DNA of 7,929 nucleotides from an uncultured Clostridia bacterium. GTDB taxonomy: Bacteria > Bacillota > Clostridia > Christensenellales > UBA1242. The position numbers were made by a program, and so were the translations under genes. The notes beneath the pieces were generated by a model, which made no database searches, was not told where the DNA came from, and worked only from the letters and a program-made list of their open reading frames with translations. Positions 5,327-7,929 of this stretch are shown here, in pieces. The stretch lies in NCBI GenBank assembly GCA_947589615.1, contig CANQBU010000056.1, positions 1 through 7,929 of the forward strand, given 5' to 3'. The stretch's first letter is position 1. Each line of letters opens with the position of its first letter.

Positions 5327-7582
5327 ATGAAAAAATTATTTTGTTTTATTGCGATGCTTATTTTAATATTAACTGGTGGATTAACTTTGTCCGCCTGCGG
5401 GAAAAAAGAATATTCAATAACCGTCGAATGTTCACATGGCACTGTAAATGTTGACAGCAAAGCCAAAGCCGGCGAAATTGTATATTTTGATCCAGTCCCA
5501 GACGACGGATATGAACTTTTAAAAATTACCGTTAATAATCAGGAAATTAATGAAAACCACTTTGAAATGCCCGCAAAAGATGTTGTCTTGCGTGCCACCT
5601 TTACACAATCATATAATATTACTATAAACCCTTCTCCTTATGGAACTATGACTGTTTTAAATTCTAGTTACAAGGGCGGAGATAAAATTTATCTTTCTAC
5701 CTCCTCTCAAGATGGATATAGAATAAAAAATATAGATGCAAATATATCGCTAAATATCGAACTCCAATCTGGAAATATTTTATATTGGTTTATTATGCCA
5801 AATTTCAATGTTGAAATCACTCCAGTTTTCGACAAATTTTATTTAATCAACATTGATCAAAACATACAACACGGCTCTATTAGTGCCATATATGATGCAT
5901 TTATGGGGGACCAAGTGGAAATAACAATTCAACCTGCACCGAACTACGCTTTAAAACGTCTTACTATAAATGGCTCCCCTTGTTATCCCGTTAATAACAA
6001 ATACATTTTTACAATGCCTGATTCCGATGTCGCCATTTCTGCCGAATTTGAACTTGTCGAAGAAAATAAATATTTCAATATTTCTATCGTCCAGCCAAGC
6101 AATGGAAGTATTACCATTAACAAAACCTCTGCCAGATATGGCGAAACCGTTATTGTAACAGTAAATTCAAATGGCGGTTACAGATTTAAACATCTGCTTA
6201 TAAACAATTCACCTTTTAACGTTGAAGACAATCCTTATGCCCTGCAGATGCCAAATTATGATATAATAATCTCCGCAGTGTTTGAAAATATAGTCGTATA
6301 TGGAAGTTTTAATGCCATCAGCATGCAAAGGCTTGATAACGGATTCGCTTATGAGGAAGTTTACTATGTAAATAACTTCATTAATCTTGATGACACTAAA
6401 TTAACTTGTGGCTATTATGACAGCGAAAAATATCAAATTAAAACCGTAAATTATCATATTGAAGCCAACAACACATTTAATCTTGAAACGAATGACCCAT
6501 ATCTTAGTCAATTAATTATAGAAATCGACGATGATAAATTAATTGTCTCAAATAGCGATGTTTCATTAACTTACAAAAATGTCGAAGATTTTAATATGCC
6601 TTATGGGCTATATGCTTCTCATGAAGAAATCAATCAAAGCATTATTGAACTTCAATATATTTTCCAAGAAAATGGCAATATTATTTCTATCGCAGATATT
6701 GAATACAATATCCCTGGCTGCGATTTGGGAAAAGCAAAAATTTATGGGAATATTATGATTATTGAAGATGTTAATTATGATTTCTCAAAATATGAGGTCT
6801 ATGTCGGCAGACTTTCTAAAAATGAACAAGCCTCCACTTTCCAAGGGTTCTCCTGGGATTTCTACGACATTTATTTTGATGAATTTTATCAATTTTACCA
6901 TGATCCTAAAACATTTTCATATACGGGAGTCTTTAACGATATGACCTATACATATACCAATGAAACTATAAGCGATTTTCATGAAGAAAAAGATAAATTC
7001 GTTCGCCTGACTGGAAATCTTGTAACTTTTGGTGCTTATTTAAGTGAAACAATAGAAAATTATGGCTCTTATCAAGGATTTCTTTATCTTGAATATTTGC
7101 CTGCTACCATTGAAGGAAACAACATTTCAGTTGATTTTTTAATTCCTTTCAGTGAGAAACCTTTAATATTAACAATTTCTGCACAGCTTAGCGAAGACAA
7201 GCAAATCTTGACAGTTTATTTCAATGATAATCAATTTGTTTTTGAGCTTGTCGAAAATATCAATTTCTCTTCAGGCACATATCAAAGAACGGAAAGGTAT
7301 AATTCTGGCACAAGAATTATCAATGATATTGTCGATGAAAATGGAAATGTAACCGAGTCTATAAAAGAAAATGAGGATACAATTGGACCATATTATATAG
7401 GGAAATTTAAAGTGTATGGCAACATTTGCATTTTAGTTTGCCAAGATGACAATTACGGAATTTTTGTCGGAATTGCACAGATTTCAAATGACAATGCTTT
7501 GTGGGCAGGTATGAATTATTATACATCAGGCAGTCAGCTTGAAACACGAGAATTTTCATATAATTACACAAAAATCGCATAA
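5327..7582 (+). CDS. Lipoprotein with four InlB-B-like repeats and a duplicated unknown C-terminal module
   Basis: 751 residues, starting at the ATG of 5327, which has AAGGAG 5 bases upstream. Residues 1-24 are a lipoprotein signal: MKKLFCF, a hydrophobic core and lipobox LSAC with Cys24, so the mature protein should be anchored to the outer face of the membrane. Residues 29-319 hold four tandem repeats of about 65-75 residues of the divergent InlB B-repeat type (Flg_new_2-like). Each starts Y-x-I, has a central GY/NY-x-hydrophobic segment and ends MP-x-x-D/N-V/I, then a stretch to F. Residues 324-751 match no family I recognise, but contain two related copies. Such proteins are usually surface or adhesive, but no ligand can be inferred. 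No sortase motif or catalytic residues stand out. It is divergent from mtaB and seems to be a single-gene unit. Confidence 0.88.
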   Translation: MKKLFCFIAMLILILTGGLTLSACGKKEYSITVECSHGTVNVDSKAKAGEIVYFDPVPDDGYELLKITVNNQEINENHFEMPAKDVVLRATFTQSYNITINPSPYGTMTVLNSSYKGGDKIYLSTSSQDGYRIKNIDANISLNIELQSGNILYWFIMPNFNVEITPVFDKFYLINIDQNIQHGSISAIYDAFMGDQVEITIQPAPNYALKRLTINGSPCYPVNNKYIFTMPDSDVAISAEFELVEENKYFNISIVQPSNGSITINKTSARYGETVIVTVNSNGGYRFKHLLINNSPFNVEDNPYALQMPNYDIIISAVFENIVVYGSFNAISMQRLDNGFAYEEVYYVNNFINLDDTKLTCGYYDSEKYQIKTVNYHIEANNTFNLETNDPYLSQLIIEIDDDKLIVSNSDVSLTYKNVEDFNMPYGLYASHEEINQSIIELQYIFQENGNIISIADIEYNIPGCDLGKAKIYGNIMIIEDVNYDFSKYEVYVGRLSKNEQASTFQGFSWDFYDIYFDEFYQFYHDPKTFSYTGVFNDMTYTYTNETISDFHEEKDKFVRLTGNLVTFGAYLSETIENYGSYQGFLYLEYLPATIEGNNISVDFLIPFSEKPLILTISAQLSEDKQILTVYFNDNQFVFELVENINFSSGTYQRTERYNSGTRIINDIVDENGNVTESIKENEDTIGPYYIGKFKVYGNICILVCQDDNYGIFVGIAQISNDNALWAGMNYYTSGSQLETREFSYNYTKIA
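5411..6283 (+). repeat. Four tandem InlB-B-like repeat units (coding)
   Basis: The units cover residues 29-92, 96-168, 172-241 and 249-319 of the lipoprotein. Each ends in a methionine-proline pair (81-82, 157-158, 230-231, 308-309), followed by a D/N-V/I-rich strand and a final Phe. They are alike in protein pattern but diverged in DNA, so they look old rather than recently expanded. Unit 2 is the most degenerate, with an 8-9 residue insertion before its MP motif. Confidence 0.8.
6296..7579 (+). repeat. Duplicated C-terminal module of the lipoprotein (coding)
   Basis: Copy 1 is residues 324 to about 530 and copy 2 about 531-751. Paired anchors occur in the same order with nearly the same spacing: YKNVEDFNMPYGLY (416) with FELVENINFSSGTY (639); QENGNI (447) with DENGNV (670); LGKAKIYGNIMII (467) with IGKFKVYGNICIL (691); YEVYVGRLSKNE (489) with YGIFVGIAQISND (710). 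The module is strand-rich and may be a lipocalin-like barrel, but that is a guess. Confidence 0.65.
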
Positions 7583-7592
7583 TCTTTAAGTA

Positions 7593-7621
7593 TTGACTTA
7601 ATTTACAAAATAAAGTATAAT
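7593..7621 (+). promoter_or_regulatory. Strong promoter of the last, partial gene
   Basis: TTGACT (7593-7598), a 17-base spacer and a perfect TATAAT (7616-7621). It begins 10 bases after the lipoprotein stop codon. The leader would be about 25 bases and carries AAGGAG (7642-7647). Confidence 0.75.
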
Positions 7622-7652
7622 AAATTTAAGGTATTTAAATTAAGGAGTTATT

Positions 7653-7929
7653 ATGAAAAAAATTATTGTTAACGGCAAAAAAATCACCCCTATTCCATTT
7701 ACTTTGACAATTAACAATAAAAAATTCACCATCAAAAACCTAGGGACAAAAATCATTATAAACGGAGAAACTTACTTCAGAAATTCCAGTGCAATTTGTT
7801 ACGGCAACGGATATAAATTAGAAATTGAAAACTATAAGATCTTTATTGATAATGAAGAAATCAATTTAAATGATGAAAACATAAATCTTGTCGGAAATGG
7901 TTTTGTAAACAGGGTCACAATTGATGAAA
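7653..7929 (+). CDS. Unknown repeat protein, N-terminal part (partial)
   Basis: 92 residues are visible from the ATG at 7653 (AAGGAG 5 bases upstream) to the window edge, with no stop. I do not recognise the family. There is no signal peptide or membrane helix; the N-terminus MKKIIVNGKK is short and polar, so the visible part looks cytoplasmic unless exported in another way. The sequence is strand-rich and shows a period of about 30 residues: IIVNGKK (4), IIINGET (34) and IFIDNEE (63) line up, as do NNKKF (21), GNGY (51) and GNGF (81). This suggests stacked beta units, for example a solenoid. It has its own strong promoter, so it need not be linked to the lipoprotein. Confidence 0.8.
   Translation, partial: MKKIIVNGKKITPIPFTLTINNKKFTIKNLGTKIIINGETYFRNSSAICYGNGYKLEIENYKIFIDNEEINLNDENINLVGNGFVNRVTIDE

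Noticed and set aside
5278..5466. Open frame on the minus strand over the start of the lipoprotein gene
   Set aside because: It overlaps the signal peptide and first repeat of a well-supported gene and covers both promoters; no ribosome site or known motif.
7586..7601. TTAAGT-ATTG-ACTTAA hairpin after the lipoprotein gene
   Set aside because: Six mostly A-T pairs with no proper T run; it overlaps the next gene's -35 and is too weak to call a terminator, though it might be an operator.
7623..7641. AATTTAA/TTAAATT hairpin just before the last ribosome site
   Set aside because: A seven-pair A/T-only stem is barely stable; no evidence of a riboswitch or attenuator.
1..7929. CRISPR arrays, tRNA or rRNA genes, insertion sequences, phage or defence genes
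   Set aside because: Looked for on both strands; no regularly spaced direct repeats, cloverleaf-like sequences, transposase motifs or known defence domains were seen.

Overview
The window reads as an ordinary stretch of chromosome from an AT-rich, low-GC Gram-positive bacterium, most likely an uncultivated or gut-type Clostridia relative. The reasons are the base composition, the strong AAGGAG-type ribosome sites, sigma-A-type promoters (TTGACA/TATAAT), the mtaB-rpsU gene pair typical of Firmicutes, and a lipoprotein with InlB-B-like repeats. TGA is used as a stop, so the genetic code is the standard bacterial one. I see no mobile element, CRISPR array, tRNA or rRNA.

Layout. At 1-636 (minus) is the N-terminal part of a YifB/ComM-type AAA ATPase, cut off by the window edge just before its expected Walker A motif. 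At 764-1624 (minus) is a DegV-family protein with unusual cysteines. At 1809-2462 (plus) is an XRE-type regulator carrying four predicted membrane helices. It converges on an AlkD-like DNA alkylation repair protein (2491-3180, minus), and the two share a bidirectional terminator. Next come the minus-strand translation genes mtaB (3977-5236), rpsU (3695-3877) and rplS (3304-3654), ending at a clear terminator. From a divergent promoter region, a 751-residue lipoprotein gene runs rightward (5327-7582). A partial gene of unknown function starts at 7653 behind its own strong promoter and leaves the window.

How the genes relate. Only mtaB-rpsU-rplS looks like a functional cluster: a tRNA-modifying enzyme and two ribosomal proteins, with a strong internal promoter ahead of rpsU. 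The other genes are mostly single transcription units, each with its own promoter and several with their own terminator. The -10 element commonly lies very close to the ribosome site. For the XRE gene and mtaB it lies only 7 bases before the ATG, with no Shine-Dalgarno sequence, which suggests leaderless mRNAs.

Three starts should be set downstream of the longest open frame: degV (1624), the alkylation repair gene (3180) and the lipoprotein gene (5327). rpsU very probably starts at a TTG at 3877. The least explained material is at the right end: a duplicated, unrecognised C-terminal module in the lipoprotein, and a following small protein with a roughly 30-residue internal period. I found no convincing new multi-gene system.
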